Shown here one piece after another: positions 7,123 to 7,195 of a DNA stretch of 7,195 bases; position 1 is the first letter of the stretch, and every line of letters starts with the position of its first letter. The notes beneath the pieces are model-generated. The model was not told the DNA's origin and made no database searches. It worked only from the letters and a program-made list of their open reading frames with translations. The stretch is from Candidatus Krumholzibacteriia bacterium (GTDB lineage Bacteria > Krumholzibacteriota > Krumholzibacteriia > LZORAL124-64-63). The position numbers and the translations under genes are program-made. Location of the stretch: NCBI GenBank assembly GCA_014859985.1, contig JACZKN010000287.1:1-7195 (forward strand). The letters run 5' to 3'.

Positions 7123-7147
7123 GGTCCGGACCGGGTCGATCGCGACC
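7123..7147. other. Two adjacent short palindromes in the operon leader
   Basis: GGTCCGGACC (7123-7132) is a perfect 10-base palindrome. One base further, GGTCG-ATCG-CGACC (7134-7147) is a perfect 5-base stem with a 4-base loop. They sit just downstream of the weak candidate -10 box, where an operator or leader hairpin could act. Short palindromes arise easily in GC-rich DNA, so a function is only suggested. Confidence 0.25.
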
Positions 7148-7176
7148 AACCTAACACACGCAACCGGGCCCAACAA
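7148..7176 (-). promoter_or_regulatory. Weak candidate promoter for the glycosylation operon
   Basis: TTGTTG (7176-7171) and TAGGTT (7153-7148) on the minus strand are 17 bases apart, with TGT just before the second box (extended -10 form). Each box matches only three of six consensus bases. The position fits, since it lies in the AT-richest part of the 131-base leader and about 85 bases before the ATG at 7064, but the match is poor. The true promoter may lie outside the window. Confidence 0.22.
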
Positions 7177-7195
7177 CAGCGGGCTCCGTTAGTTC

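Noticed and set aside
4176..7154. A 992-codon open frame on the plus strand, opposite the DUF2723 gene
   Set aside because: It is a mirror of a GC-rich minus-strand gene. Its product is a low-complexity run rich in Gln, His, Gly, Arg and Val with no domain-like stretch, while the opposite strand gives clear family motifs.
7065..7163. N-terminal extension of the DUF2723 protein from TTG 7163
   Set aside because: It has no ribosome binding site, and the added residues do not resemble the family or a signal sequence. ATG 7064 has a good site and begins directly before the first membrane helix.

Overview
This GC-rich window (my estimate by eye is about 70% G+C) carries five genes, all on the minus strand, so they read from right to left. 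It looks like part of a surface-glycan or extracytoplasmic glycosylation locus. In transcription order the genes are: a large membrane glycosyltransferase of the DUF2723/TMEM260-like family (7064-4320); an NAD-dependent nucleotide-sugar epimerase most like UDP-glucuronate/UDP-glucose 4-epimerases (4330-3284); a family-2 glycosyltransferase with two C-terminal membrane helices, of the polyprenyl-phosphate sugar synthase type (3287-2337); a second family-2 glycosyltransferase of the rhamnosyltransferase-like (WbbL-like) type (2344-1409); and a YfhO-like multi-spanning membrane protein that runs off the left edge (1282 to below 1).

The first four genes overlap end to end by 11, 4 and 8 bases and almost certainly form one translationally coupled operon. 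A 131-base leader lies in front of the operon, with a weak candidate promoter. A 126-base gap separates the fourth gene from the YfhO-like gene. This gap holds a good sigma70-like promoter, so the fifth gene probably has its own transcription start as well as any read-through. No convincing terminator is seen anywhere.

As a working model, the epimerase supplies a UDP-sugar and the DPM1/CsbB-like family-2 enzyme loads a sugar onto a polyprenyl-phosphate carrier. The two GT-C-like membrane proteins (DUF2723 and YfhO) could then use lipid-linked sugars on the outer face of the membrane. The WbbL-like enzyme would add a sugar to a lipid-linked glycan on the cytoplasmic side. The families are clear; substrates and acceptors cannot be read from the sequence.

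The organism is a high-GC bacterium. Large DUF2723 and YfhO proteins together are common in the Bacteroidetes/Gemmatimonadota/Fibrobacter (FCB) side of the tree and in related uncultured high-GC phyla. That placement is an inference from gene content only. The left end stops inside a perfect 22-base inverted repeat, which suggests a contig edge with a fold-back join. I found no RNA genes, mobile elements, CRISPR arrays or clearly new system.
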